64,000 nt of DNA from Symbiodinium kawagutii (GCA_009767595.1 VSDK01013179.1:1-64000); one strand, 5' to 3'; shown: positions 12,500 to 23,565, numbered from the stretch's first letter. Numbers and translations: made by a program. The notes: generated by a model not told the origin, from the sequence alone.

Positions 12500-14650
12500 T
12501 GATGGTCATAGTTTATATGGTGGTTGATTATTAATATAAAGAGGTAATAAACTGGATGATACAGGAATACCCCTATCTGAAAAACACATTGGGGAAAACA
12601 TCAATAGTTCATGATGAAAGCTAGGGTATGCATTTGGTCATAATGGTTTATGTCATTTGTGGTGTTTCGTCAGCAACATAAACTGCTTGTGTATGCACAC
12701 ATCCGGTTTGTGTGTCGCATATCCAGTTTTGATAAACAAGCAATACGGCTACTTGGACGCATACATGAAATTGACTCGTCTATAAACACGTATATGTATA
12801 TGAATGAAGTTGTAAATAAATAAATGCCTACACACACATATGCGGGTGCATCGGTATGTAGCCGTTGGTTCAATATCTCAAGATGTATGCAACTACAACT
12901 ATAGTAACTATAGGCTACTAATCTGGATACATGCATAGTCAATCCAGTTTGATTGAAATGATTGGATCCATATGTTTCCTTTCGTTGTATGAGCCTATAT
13001 GGGTACATGTATGATCAACATGTTACACAAATGGTTGCTGCGTATCTCAATTTGACCCATGCCCAGGTATCAACGAAGCTGGAGCTAGGGACTGAGAGGC
13101 AACAGCAGCGATGGTTGCTAGCAACCGTATGTAACAATGGTAATGAATACTTTGTAACACTAACATTTGGCTATGGGTCAACAATAGGAAAAACAATGGT
13201 AAATGATGGGGAACCAGGGGTACGGGGTTTTGACCCACAACCATTTGTTTATACACATCTAAAAAAAATAGCGGCAACAATGACAACTGTTTTTTCTTTC
13301 AGATATGTATAAAAGAACTGGTAACAATAGGTATCAATGAGAGGCAAATATAATAGGTAACAATAACAACCATACACGGTTTGTGGTTTCAACCCACCCT
13401 CCAGTTTTAGTTGTATATGATCAGAAACACTGGTGAAAAATCTCATGCTAGAAGAAACTATGTGAGAGAATTGTGTTCACATCTGTAATTGAATTGAATC
13501 TAACTGGCACTTGTGATAGACACAACTCTAAAATTGGTTATATGGGTGGAAAGATAAATCATTCCTTTCTCCCAATGGCAACCCACTTGGCCCGCAGAAA
13601 AAGTATGTCTTTTTCCTACAAAATTTAAGCAGGGGCGCAAGGAAGCCATTTAAGATCAGGAGATTATGCATTTGGTCAAACATATGGTGCATTATCACTG
13701 GTCGGATGCTCGCAAAAAGAATTGAGTTCAGACTAGACATGAACATTTTGGTCGTGGTACCCTCACCGCGCTTTTATGAACAAACACCCATACCACCCAA
13801 ATGCTTTTGATGTTTCGCCAGTTGGTTCATCGTCACGCTGCCTATTATGTACTGTTCCACCCTCTTCGTGTAGTTGCTAACCGTGTTCCACAGAAGGATG
13901 TAGTCCTGCTCATAAGTGAAATGAGCACCGAGCGCACCAGAAAGTCATGTCATCCATTTTGAAACCACGCGAATCACAGGAAGGTGTCATTCAGTTTAGA
14001 ATCATTGTCAACATAGGAAAATGTGTAAGTACAGCATCCATTCATACAACGATCAATACATTTTTAGGCATTTTCGCATATTATCAGGTCAACTACCAAC
14101 TGCCAATTCCTGGTCCCGAGAGGCTTCAGCAAATCAGCATGTGAAGAAGGATTACCTGAGTGACCGCGAAAAAGGGCTACTTCAAGTCTTAGTTGGGTTC
14201 ACCTATCAGATACCCTCGGACCACATTTTCTTCACAGTTCTTCACTTCGGCCTGAAGTAAGACAAATACACATAACCGAGCATTTGTTGCTACGATGATT
14301 CAACATCACCTGCTTCCTAATAGCCAACATGGTTGATGGCCAATATAATAGCTAAGTAGTTCCTAATATCCAACCATGTGTGTAACCAACCCCAACTACA
14401 TCATCTGAGACATGTTTTTTTTTGTTTCAACATAGGTGGCTTCGTGGCAAGATAAAAAGTTACAGTACAATGTAAATAAAAAATGCAACTCATTTGATAT
14501 TAATCATACGTAATTATAGATATAGTTCGTAATAAACCATCCAGAACTTTGGGGTTCCCCTATGACTTGAGAAACCACCATCTAGTAGCTGTTTAATCAT
14601 CTTTGTTGGAGATTATCCCCTATGAGCTATGATAGTCCCCTACAGAACCA
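12500..14650. other. Stretch without a supported gene
   Basis: Partial MITE-like ends at 12535-12585 and 14520-14582 and an inverted partial copy of the 200-bp duplication at 13174-13243. ORFs are short and unconvincing. Confidence 0.4.
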
Positions 14651-14659
14651 CTACTATGG

Positions 14660-14853
14660 CTGTGGGTCAAAATCCTGTACCCCTGGTTCCCCGATCATTG
14701 ACCATTGTTTTCCCTATTATTGTCGGTGATTATCCCCCATCAGTTGGTTGATAAATATTGACCCATTGCCAGTTATAGCTGGTATATCCCCTACTACTCT
14801 TTGGTTAGTCTCCCCCTATCATTAACCATTAACCAGCTAGTTAACTATTGTTA
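14660..14853 (+). repeat. ~200-bp dispersed duplication, copy 2
   Basis: Matches 6631-6830 almost base for base, including CTGGTATATCCCCTACTA and CCCTATCATTAACCATTAAC. Confidence 0.7.
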
Positions 14854-15521
14854 TTGGTTGGTTAACTGCTGGTTGATAAATATTGACCCATAAAACCACC
14901 ATATAATCCCAATCAATTTCATGAACACCTCCAAGTTTTCACAGCTTGTGACCCAGCGATGCGCAGCATCCCCCGTGCCGAAGCAGTGGCCACCAGGACT
15001 ACATCCAAAACTCGGCAATGCTAAAACCACAAGGGGAATGAAATGCTTGGTATTTGTAATGGTTAATGGTTACAATTAATGGCTAACACTTTTTGATGGT
15101 TAACAAACACTAAATCTAATGGTCAATGGTTACAATTATTGGTTGAATTGACTGTAGCTAATAGTTTATAATTGGTAATTGCATGGATGATGGTTTAAAT
15201 TGATCATATCTAATAATCGTCAATAATGGTTAATTCGATTTTGCTGAACAGGTTTAGTAGTTTGAAGTCAAAACATGAAAATTGATAATCCTGGTTTAAT
15301 GGTTGGTAGTCATAATGGTTCGCAATGGTCAATCCCATCTAATAATAGTTTATAATGGTTGATTCATGGTGGATAGAAGCTCATGATGGTTATGATTCAC
15401 AAGCCACAAGTGGACAATGAACCATAGGATTAGCGGTGCAAGCTGCTGAAACAGAAACTGTGGCCGAATGAATTGTAATCATTGTGCAGTTGGTGAGACT
15501 TCTGCAACGCCACCACCAAAG

Positions 15522-15522
<1 letters not shown>

Positions 15523-15561
<39 letters not shown>

Positions 15562-15562
15562 C
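15523..15562 (+). repeat. (CAA)n microsatellite
   Basis: About 13 CAA units. A 69-aa ORF over it reads as polyglutamine but has no other support. Confidence 0.9.
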
Positions 15563-15899
15563 CAGTTCCCGAATGTCAATCAGTCAGCATGGATACCTTG
15601 TCATTGACACCTAACGAGAGATCTATATTATATACATCAATAAGCTACAAACCATTTATAATGAAGCATCGACGGCTCGTCAATGGGAATTGACTTTGTG
15701 AGTCATTGAGCATTATTTACTATACACCATCATGAACAATCAATCATTCTCAAGCATTGATCAGCATTATTAATCATCATTAACGATGGATAATTCTGAA
15801 TCATTGATCAGGATTTACCACTATCAACCATCTTAGACAATTCTTAAGCACTATCCACCCCTATCACCATCCATTCTCGCTCCTAAGCCCAAGGCGCTA

Positions 15900-16080
15900 G
15901 GTAGGCCAGCCTGGGCGCTAGCTGTGCAGCCAAGCATTCCACCGGGACCACGTCAGGACATGGACGGTTGGAGCCGCGCCAGGGGTCGCAGCTACCCGTG
16001 GAGAGTCGGAACTCCTCAGTGCGCCGCTGGAGTTGCTATGCCGAGGCACGAGCAAAGGTCCCCCAAGTTGTTGGGCCATC
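15900..16080 (+). other. GC-rich island, possibly exonic
   Basis: The plus frame reads HRDHVRTWTVGAAPGVAATR, then ESELLSAPLELLCRG, before AAAG|GTCCCC. A second plus frame is also open. The surroundings are TGGTTAATG low-complexity sequence. Confidence 0.2.
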
Positions 16081-16174
16081 TGAAGCAGGGGATGTTTATA
16101 ATATTGGTTAATAACTATTGTTTATAATTAACATAACAAAATATTGGTATATATTGGTTATGCTTGGATTGCAT

Positions 16175-16276
16175 GGGGTTTCTCAAAATAGGGGTACCCC
16201 TAAATCATCCATTAATAGTCATTTATAGTAATAAACCAACCATTTTTTGGGGTCCCCTATTTTGAGAAACCACCAC
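16175..16276. repeat. MITE-like ~100-bp repeat, best-preserved copy
   Basis: GGGGTTTCTCAAAATAGGGG ... AAATCATCCATTAATAGTCA ... AATAAACCAACC ... GGGGTCCCCTATTTTGAGAA. The ~20-bp ends are near-perfect inverted repeats. Confidence 0.75.
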
Positions 16277-16653
16277 ATTGGTATGTAATGGTTTATAGCT
16301 TTCCGATGATATGAATGTTTATACTGGTTACCTACTTGAAGATGATTCATGGATGTTTATAATGGTTATTTGTGGTTATACAGGTGTTTTTGTGCTGGTT
16401 AGAACTATGCATCAATGGGCGTCAGCGTATCCTGGCCGCTCCTCGAACATTAGTCCACTATTGAATTGGCTTAAAGACAGCTATTTGTACCTCCCTCACC
16501 TTCCAGTCCCCTTTAGAAAAGGTAACCAGCTGGTACCAGTGTTGAAACTGGGGTTACCTATTACAAGTATCATGGTAACTAACTGGTTGCGCAGGAAAGG
16601 GCATGTTTACCTACCCCCCAAGGGCCCCATCCACGAGCCCAGCTTCCGCGTAG

Positions 16654-16790
16654 GGGAACTCCGCAGAGTCGTTGCCAGCTCCCGTGGCGCAGTCGCTGGA
16701 GGCGCGCCAGGTATGGAGGCTGCTGACCGTCCCGGAAGGATCCTCCAACCTGCAAGGCCAACCCATGGGTGGAAAGGCGAAGCCGCCCTG
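16654..16790 (+). CDS. Candidate internal exon, plus strand
   Basis: A GC-rich island bounded by GTAG|GGG and CCCTG|GTGAAC. The frame reads GNSAESLPAPVAQSLEARQ, then RLLTVPEGSSNLQGQPMGGK. A longer overlapping ORF in another frame is more repetitive and less protein-like. Function is unknown. Confidence 0.3.
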
Positions 16791-16979
16791 GTGAACCTAT
16801 GCCAGGACCGGCGGCTCAGTGCCCATTGGTTGATCCATCAACCGTGGAAGGGTTTGCTGGGATTAACATGGGATTACCATGGGAATGGTGATGGTAATTG
16901 GTTGGTATTGATCCATTGGTTGGTCTGTACCATCAGCATCACCATAAGTAGTGGAATGATAATGTTTCATGACAAGTGA

Positions 16980-17594
16980 GAATGGTTCATGGTCCTTGGG
17001 ATGATGGTGGACAATCAATCCTTATTGGCTAATGGTTGATAATTAATAGGGGATATCAACAAGAACTAGAGAATGTACATACTCCCTGGGAAACTAACCT
17101 GGAAGAAGAAATCCACCATGTATATAGCTGATTTTCATTGATTTTCCTATCAAAGCTGGTGATTGCAGGTTAAGCTGTCGTTGCACGTTGTCTTTTCACT
17201 GGCCTCTTGGTCCCACCTGTGCCAGGGTAGAGAAAAGGCTGACGCCGTGCAACCGAGGAATCAAAGCTGGTGACTTTTAGCTTCTTGGTTTATCTACCAG
17301 AGGGAACAGCCAGGGGCAACAAGAGGCCCTGGACTGCCAGTTACACAAGAATCCACAAGAATTGCCAGTTCGGATGATTCGCAATACTGCGTAGGGAAAG
17401 CAACAACAATCGACTGATTAGTCTTAGATGACCCAAAGATGGCAAGATGTTCCGGCAAAATTCGGTAAGATCGTAATGGAGCAAAGCCATAATCAGCGGA
17501 TGGGAACTACCAGTCACGAATTGCATGATTTTCCCACAGCACATCAAGTGCCCAAGCCTGAAAGAAACAAACAGCAACAAACAATTCTGGCTGG
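16980..17594. other. Left flank of the retroelement, no gene seen
   Basis: Mixed-composition DNA with no protein-like ORF. It ends in the left end of the small repeat that the retroelement split. Confidence 0.4.
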
Positions 17595-17605
17595 TGGTTT
17601 CAACC
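17595..17605. repeat. Target-site duplication, left copy (TGGTTTCAACC)
   Basis: An 11-base word identical to 29520-29530, directly abutting the A-tail of the element. It lies at the left end of a dispersed repeat (CTGGTGGTTTCAACC). Confidence 0.6.
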
Positions 17606-17606
17606 A

Positions 17607-17676
17607 TTTTTTTCCATTCACAGCGGCCAGGGGAATCCTTACACGCCTGTCACAAATTCTGCAGCCGGTCGGCCGC
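17607..17676 (-). other. 3' untranslated region and A-rich tail of the retroelement
   Basis: About 70 bases follow the ORF4 stop. They end in seven consecutive A on the minus strand next to the target-site duplication, consistent with the 3' end of a target-primed insertion. Confidence 0.6.
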
Positions 17677-20600
17677 TTACGAAAAGGCCCTGGGAGCAAA
17701 ATCTTTCCCCATTTGGGTACCAGAACTCACCCGGGCAGCTGCAATCGCTGCTAAAGCGTCAGCCAATCCAGGCACTGAAGTCACATCACGCTTTACAGCA
17801 GTGACCTCCAGTTGGATATAGCGCTGCACAAAAGCTTCAGCAAGCGCGTTATTCAATGCTTGGGGGTAGGCTTTGGCAGCCATGGTCTTAAAGTTACCCT
17901 TGGCATCCTTCCCCGCAAGCGATTGCGAACGATCGACCTGCTTCTTCGTCCATCTCTGTAGACATTCACAAAGAGCTCCCATACGATAATAAGCAAAGGT
18001 CGTTGGTTTGGCACTTACCGCGCCGAGCAAACCTTGCAGAAAGGTCACCTTGGCTGCGCCGGCCCGACAAAGCGCTTGCATCTGGGGCAACTTCCAGATC
18101 GAAGCAGCTTGTGGGACATGAATCGCCTCCGCTGGGTGTTCACACACCCAGGCAATGCCTTTCACGACGCCAATGGCGGAGAAAAGAAGCCAAACTTGGA
18201 GTAGACTGTTCGCAATCAAAACTTGGCCCATCTCTCGGAGGGTGGCTGTGGGCAGACACCATGGCGAAGTGGCGTCTCGGATAGGCCTGGGCCCGCGGTC
18301 CAACCCGAAGGCAGACCTCCAGCGAGCAATCGACCAGGATTCGCATGGAGGCGCACCCAGCATCCCAACGCAACATCCAGATTCGACAACGGAGCGCCAA
18401 AAGGCCTGAGAATCAGGATCAAGCATGTCGCAGAGCCTGGCGTGATAGACCAGATCCAGCGGTACCACCGTGATGGGGACCCCATACGCCTGCGACATCT
18501 CTGTAATGCATTGATGCATATCGCCTTCACGGCGATGGCCTGCGTAGAAATACAGCACAAACGCCTGACCCTCACAAAGAGGAAGGACAGGAGGCTCATA
18601 GATGACTGCACGCCTCGGCTCCTCCGGCTCCTCAGTCGACCAGTCCTGTTGGCCACGACCCAGCGCGTGCTGCAATTGGCCAGTGACAAAGGCCACATGT
18701 TCATGGCTGGAAGTCGGGGACTGCGAATGCACCACATGGGCCAACGCCTGCTCCAGATTGGCATGTCGATCACGGGCAGGAACATCCGGGATGGAAGGCA
18801 AAGGGCAAACCGGCTGGTTCTCTACCAAAAGAGTCTGCATCCACTCCTGAATCAGGTGTCGCAACTGTTCTGCAGCCAATCGATGACGAGGTAGAGGGAA
18901 GGTCTTATCCACTGCGGCTCTTTGCCACTGCAACAGAGTGGGCAAAGGAGGGCCAAAACACTGGGCAGCAGGTTGGCGATGCGATGTCACCACTCCAGAA
19001 ACCAATTCTACCTGTGCAATGGCTTCGGAAGGCAAAGGGTGCCAGACATCCTCCAAATGGCGCAAACAGCCGTTGTTCCTCCATTGGAGGTGCTGGCGAA
19101 GCTTTTGACTATTCTGGAAGAGCTTGAGACACGAGCCGCACTGAGTGGCGAGGGGCATATATTGGCGGACATAGGCTTGTTGGCCATGCTCCTTGTACTT
19201 GTGCACGGAGAGCCCTTTCGCTGTAGTAAAGGAAGCGTCACATTCCTCACATGCAAAAGGGTGCCTCTGCACCGGCAGCGCGGCCGGCTGGACCGGGCCA
19301 TACAAAGCCGCATCAAAGCTGCGGGCCCACACCATCTGCTTTGCCATAATGTGCTGGAACCTATTGGCTCGACGACGAAGACTGCGACACATCTTGGACC
19401 AACGCAGAGGGTTCTGCTGGACATAGTCCACCCAAAAGTGCAGATTCTTCAAAATCGTGGTGTGGCCTTGCAAGCACGGACACATAGTCTGGGCCCATTT
19501 CAGGGCACTCTCCATCTCATCCAGCCATCCAGCCGTGGCTCTGCGCTGCTGCAAATAGAGCACCTCAAGCAAGGCCGAGGGCGCATCAGCCACCAACTTT
19601 CCGAAATGCCGAAGACAAGCCACTTTGCGAAGAGTACTGACCGAATCAATCGGATGCAAAGCTCTCAATTCGTCATCTGTGGTGTGCTCGGAGGTGCGGA
19701 AATTGCGGCAATGGAAAATGGTGCGATACATACGCATCACGAATGCATGTAGCCGGGACGACACACCTGATGTCACTGACGTCCATAGCTCAGCTCCATA
19801 CAGCAACTTAGATAGAATGAGCGCCGAAGCAAGTGTGCACTTATGCGTGGTCGAGAGATGTTTGTTCCGAAACAAAGGGCGGGTCTCATTGAAGGCAGCC
19901 ACGGCGTGTCCCAGACGTTCAATAGCTGGGACGTCATGGTTCATAGCTGCACATTGGCGTTGGCCCAGGTGGACATATGAGGAGGTCATAGCCAAAGCAT
20001 CATCACTCCCTGGCAAAGGTAGAGCACCTTGGGGACAATCCCTAAGCTGAGCAGCAACACTCTGGGATCCACGGCCCTCCAGCCGGAAGATGACCTCGGA
20101 CTTGCCACGCTTGAAGTTGACATGTAGTCCACGCTGCTGGCACCGGGCAGCGAATGCGGCCACCGTGCGCTGGACCTTCTCCACCACTCCTGCTGGTGAC
20201 GGATCTGTGATGAAAAGGGCGACATCGTCAACCCAGGCCACAGGAGGAGCCGCATCTGTGGTGGCTGGATTACTGCTGTCTTGCAACACGTCTGGCACAT
20301 CTTGCATGGTGCGTTGCAGAATTTGAAACATCAGCGTGGTAAAGCTGATGTCTGCCACAGGATCACCGGGACGAGATCCCTTAAGGCTCACAATGGCCTC
20401 ATCAGCATGCTGCACATACGTGGATGTCTTCACCTGACTCCAGCTACCTGTCATGATAACCTGGGTCCAACGTTGCAACTCCGCAGGAACATCCAAGTCT
20501 TGCAAAGCGGTGGATTCACACAGGTTTTGGATGGACTGATCCTCATCAATGAGGCAGCTTGGCATACGAAAGGCCAGTGGACATATGCTGCTTCGACGAG

Positions 20601-23565
20601 CAGTGTAGAAGGCGTTGCAGACGTCCAGGTAGACCACCGCATGACTCTGCTTGGCTTGCCTGGCAAGCTCCTTCCTGGCTTGCAAATAATGACAAGCGAA
20701 GTGGACCGTCATCTTGGCCAGACCACCAATCTGAAAAGTGCAGAGTCGAGGGGCAATGGCAGACGCCAGACGACGCCTTGCAACATGATGCATCACTTTG
20801 GGTAGCACACCTGCAATCAAAATTGCCCTGTAACTCTCAGGTGCATCAAGAGGTCCTTTTCGCTTCCATAATGGGGCAAGAAAGCCGGCTTTGGAGGAAA
20901 AAGATTCCTGTCCAGCGACAACCGCATGAATCAAGAGCGGATACAGAGCCATAGCAGCTTGTCTTGGAGAGCCCTTCAAAACTTCCGCAACCAGCACACC
21001 TGCAGTCGCTCTTTGACTGCGTAAATGATGGATGGCTCCTTCCAACTCGAAAAGTGTTGGCACGTGCTCAAAAGACACATCCGATGGTGTGGCAAGCTGT
21101 GCTTGACAATTGACCTCATCGACGATGCGAGAAACCTGTGCGAGTGGCATCACTGTGGCCTGCCCAATCTTGGCAAAATGCGACGCCAAGGTTTGGTGCG
21201 TAGAGGTCATGCGAAGAGGTCGTTGCTTGATTCGATGCTTCCACTTGGGAAGTTGGTAACGAACCTGGGTCCACAGCTGTGCGGCCGTGGTCAAGGACAA
21301 GTCATCCTTAGTTTTTTCCGCCAAGCGAGTGAGGTGTGCAGCTTCATCTCGCTGCAGCATCTGGCGGAGGCGATTTCGGAGCATGGTAGCCTGGTGTTGA
21401 GCGCTTGCTTCAGCAAAACACACTGACTTGGCCCAGCCAGGTCCAGGCGGTTCAGGCAACCCACTGACGCAGTCTTCCTGCATCTGGCCACGGCAAGCTT
21501 TCCAGCACATGAAGATGTGCCGCATGCACGACATAGCAAAGTGCTTCCGAGCTTGGTATGCCTGCCTGCGAGAGGAGCGAGATTGCACCAGTAAACTCCA
21601 TGTGTCATCTTGAATCCAGGTGGCACTGGGCTTCTTGCGCTGGCGTGGAAAGGCAATTGGCAGTGCCTGCTCAAAGAAGGTGTGGGCAGCAGATGCAATG
21701 AAGTCCACCGGAGCAACCCATGCAACATCACTATACAGCTGCCCGAAAGTTTCCCACAACGACTGACATTTCCAGCGACCCTCCTGTGTCAAGACACTGG
21801 CCCGATCATACCGTTGCTGGGGGAGCTGAACCTTCTTGGCATCAGGCACCTGAACATCAAGCTGAAAGCGACAGGTCACCGACAAATGATCTTCATGGCT
21901 CCTATCTAAGCCAATCTCATCGATGGCCAGGGTACAGGTGGCGGGCTTCCAGCCACATGGTAAAAGCAGGTAGTCGAGTCGACACCACTCTGAGCAGGAT
22001 TTCCAGGTGGCAGCCTGCTCTGCTGACCGCCAGTGGTACTGGGGAAAGGTGGTTGGCAAAAACAAGCTGTTGGCTTGTAGCCATGTCTGCAGGCACCGGC
22101 CGTTATGGTTGACCTCATCTGCAAAGAAGTTACCCACATGGTCGTCTGGGTCAGCCCCGACACGGGCGTTTGCATCTAAGCCCGCAAGGATCGGGAGGCC
22201 TTCACAGCGGTCAACAATGGATTGCAGAAATGTCCAAAACTGATCTTGTTCTTCAATGGGTGTACATGAATGCGGAGCATGGCCCGAGATCAGACAGCAG
22301 CTAAAGTCCTCTGCAACGTAGCGCAAAGCCAAAACTCTTGGTGTGGCAGCAAGCACTGTGAACCAGTATGGCTTGAAACGAACTGGCTGCCCTGACTGAT
22401 GGTCATGAGCGAACGGGTGAGCATGATTCACCCAAATCTCTACCCCCCCCTGCCCTTTGTGGGCCGCGGAAGCGTAGCCACACCATTCTGCTCCTTGCCA
22501 TTCTCGTGTCACTCGGGTCCGAGTCTCTTGCAAGAAAATGATGTGACAATGATGAGCCTGATTACGAATGAGTTCGGCTCTTGCGCTCCATGAGTCAGGC
22601 TGACCACGGGCTCGTTTCATCTCCTTTAATGAATTAACATTGAAGGTAATCATGGTGGCATCCACGTGCAGCTCTGTCTGGGAACGCTGCTCCACTTTGT
22701 TCCACACATGCTGATCACGACCTGCGGTAGGAGCAGGTAGAGGGAGCTGCATGGTTTCATCATGGAAGCGATATGGCGTGGCATATAGGGAGGACCGAAA
22801 GTACATCCACATCCAAGGGAGAATGGCGACCTGTGTGCTCTCTAGATCCCCGGAGCCAGTGCAAACTATGGCCTGTCTTGCTTGGGTCACGGCGAGATGA
22901 TCCGCAATCTCATTGAAAAGACAGCCTACATGCGCACGTTGCCAAACCGTAGCAAAGTTGGTGAGGGCACGGGCCGCTTCAGCAAGTGGGACCAGCACGT
23001 CCGATACAAAAACCCTTTCATGCACAGTCCATGCACCTTCCACCGCTTGTACCAAGGTCCATGCATCAGAAACCAGTACAACGGGCATCCCGGCCTGAAC
23101 ATCTTCAGACTGAAGCAGCCAACGAAAGGCATAATAAAGTGCCAATGCTTCTCCAGCAAAGGAGTCAGGGAGTCCAGTCCTGGGGTTAAGGGCTCCATCT
23201 TCAAACGAAGGTGAGGGACCTGAGGCATCAACATTGGCGGCTTGCCAACCGAGCCAAGCAGCTTCACCGTTGGCCAGGCGTTGCACAACCAAAAAAGCCC
23301 ATGCAGTGGATTTCTCTTCCCGCGCCACATTCCAGAGGTGCGAGCCATCGGTATAGATCTCAATGGCGACTGTCGGAGATTGGCCACAACTGCTACGTGC
23401 CACTGCTTGATACGCAACTGCGCGAACTGTGGGTGACAGCAGTTCAGGGCTGGGGATGGCTGTGATCAGAGGTTTTGAGGTGTAGACATCAGCTGGCGTG
23501 CCAGATCCTGGATGCCAGTAAGCCGCATACTGCAGCACTTCGGTCCGGGAGAGACTGGAAGACAT
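17677..23565 (-). CDS. Retroelement ORF4: RNase H - APE endonuclease - reverse transcriptase - zinc fingers - methyltransferase-like polyprotein
   Basis: 1962 aa; the ATG follows in-frame TGA TGA. Domains in order follow. RNase H (about 66-230): D73 in YTDGS, E139, D167, and D222 in NEIADHLA. APE-like endonuclease (about 303-570): N309, E347 (FLQETR), D464/N466 (GLDANAR), D531 (RLDYLLL), D559-H560 (SHEDHLSV). Reverse transcriptase (about 850-1165): D981 in VVYLDVCNAFYT and D1113-D1114 in WVDDVALF, followed by the LINE-like LLYGAELW at 1254-1261. Two zinc fingers: C1439/C1442/H1455/H1460 and C1476/C1479/H1492/C1500. C-terminal domain resembling a cytosine-C5 methyltransferase (about 1665-1880): FYAG 1673-1676, GAPPCESWS 1737-1745 with the candidate nucleophile C1741, EHP 1809-1811, and KPTTF 1853-1857. 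All key residues expected for RT, endonuclease and RNase H are present, so the copy may be active. RNase H ahead of the endonuclease is unusual for LINEs. Confidence 0.88.
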   Translation of the reverse strand: MSSSLSRTEVLQYAAYWHPGSGTPADVYTSKPLITAIPSPELLSPTVRAVAYQAVARSSCGQSPTVAIEIYTDGSHLWNVAREEKSTAWAFLVVQRLANGEAAWLGWQAANVDASGPSPSFEDGALNPRTGLPDSFAGEALALYYAFRWLLQSEDVQAGMPVVLVSDAWTLVQAVEGAWTVHERVFVSDVLVPLAEAARALTNFATVWQRAHVGCLFNEIADHLAVTQARQAIVCTGSGDLESTQVAILPWMWMYFRSSLYATPYRFHDETMQLPLPAPTAGRDQHVWNKVEQRSQTELHVDATMITFNVNSLKEMKRARGQPDSWSARAELIRNQAHHCHIIFLQETRTRVTREWQGAEWCGYASAAHKGQGGVEIWVNHAHPFAHDHQSGQPVRFKPYWFTVLAATPRVLALRYVAEDFSCCLISGHAPHSCTPIEEQDQFWTFLQSIVDRCEGLPILAGLDANARVGADPDDHVGNFFADEVNHNGRCLQTWLQANSLFLPTTFPQYHWRSAEQAATWKSCSEWCRLDYLLLPCGWKPATCTLAIDEIGLDRSHEDHLSVTCRFQLDVQVPDAKKVQLPQQRYDRASVLTQEGRWKCQSLWETFGQLYSDVAWVAPVDFIASAAHTFFEQALPIAFPRQRKKPSATWIQDDTWSLLVQSRSSRRQAYQARKHFAMSCMRHIFMCWKACRGQMQEDCVSGLPEPPGPGWAKSVCFAEASAQHQATMLRNRLRQMLQRDEAAHLTRLAEKTKDDLSLTTAAQLWTQVRYQLPKWKHRIKQRPLRMTSTHQTLASHFAKIGQATVMPLAQVSRIVDEVNCQAQLATPSDVSFEHVPTLFELEGAIHHLRSQRATAGVLVAEVLKGSPRQAAMALYPLLIHAVVAGQESFSSKAGFLAPLWKRKGPLDAPESYRAILIAGVLPKVMHHVARRRLASAIAPRLCTFQIGGLAKMTVHFACHYLQARKELARQAKQSHAVVYLDVCNAFYTARRSSICPLAFRMPSCLIDEDQSIQNLCESTALQDLDVPAELQRWTQVIMTGSWSQVKTSTYVQHADEAIVSLKGSRPGDPVADISFTTLMFQILQRTMQDVPDVLQDSSNPATTDAAPPVAWVDDVALFITDPSPAGVVEKVQRTVAAFAARCQQRGLHVNFKRGKSEVIFRLEGRGSQSVAAQLRDCPQGALPLPGSDDALAMTSSYVHLGQRQCAAMNHDVPAIERLGHAVAAFNETRPLFRNKHLSTTHKCTLASALILSKLLYGAELWTSVTSGVSSRLHAFVMRMYRTIFHCRNFRTSEHTTDDELRALHPIDSVSTLRKVACLRHFGKLVADAPSALLEVLYLQQRRATAGWLDEMESALKWAQTMCPCLQGHTTILKNLHFWVDYVQQNPLRWSKMCRSLRRRANRFQHIMAKQMVWARSFDAALYGPVQPAALPVQRHPFACEECDASFTTAKGLSVHKYKEHGQQAYVRQYMPLATQCGSCLKLFQNSQKLRQHLQWRNNGCLRHLEDVWHPLPSEAIAQVELVSGVVTSHRQPAAQCFGPPLPTLLQWQRAAVDKTFPLPRHRLAAEQLRHLIQEWMQTLLVENQPVCPLPSIPDVPARDRHANLEQALAHVVHSQSPTSSHEHVAFVTGQLQHALGRGQQDWSTEEPEEPRRAVIYEPPVLPLCEGQAFVLYFYAGHRREGDMHQCITEMSQAYGVPITVVPLDLVYHARLCDMLDPDSQAFWRSVVESGCCVGMLGAPPCESWSIARWRSAFGLDRGPRPIRDATSPWCLPTATLREMGQVLIANSLLQVWLLFSAIGVVKGIAWVCEHPAEAIHVPQAASIWKLPQMQALCRAGAAKVTFLQGLLGAVSAKPTTFAYYRMGALCECLQRWTKKQVDRSQSLAGKDAKGNFKTMAAKAYPQALNNALAEAFVQRYIQLEVTAVKRDVTSVPGLADALAAIAAARVSSGTQMGKDFAPRAFS

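Noticed and set aside
15484-15693. Polyglutamine ORF
   Set aside because: A (CAA)n microsatellite with no conserved flanks.
16311-16979. 222-aa plus-strand ORF
   Set aside because: Its flanks translate low-complexity repeat. Within the GC island another frame with splice sites is more protein-like.
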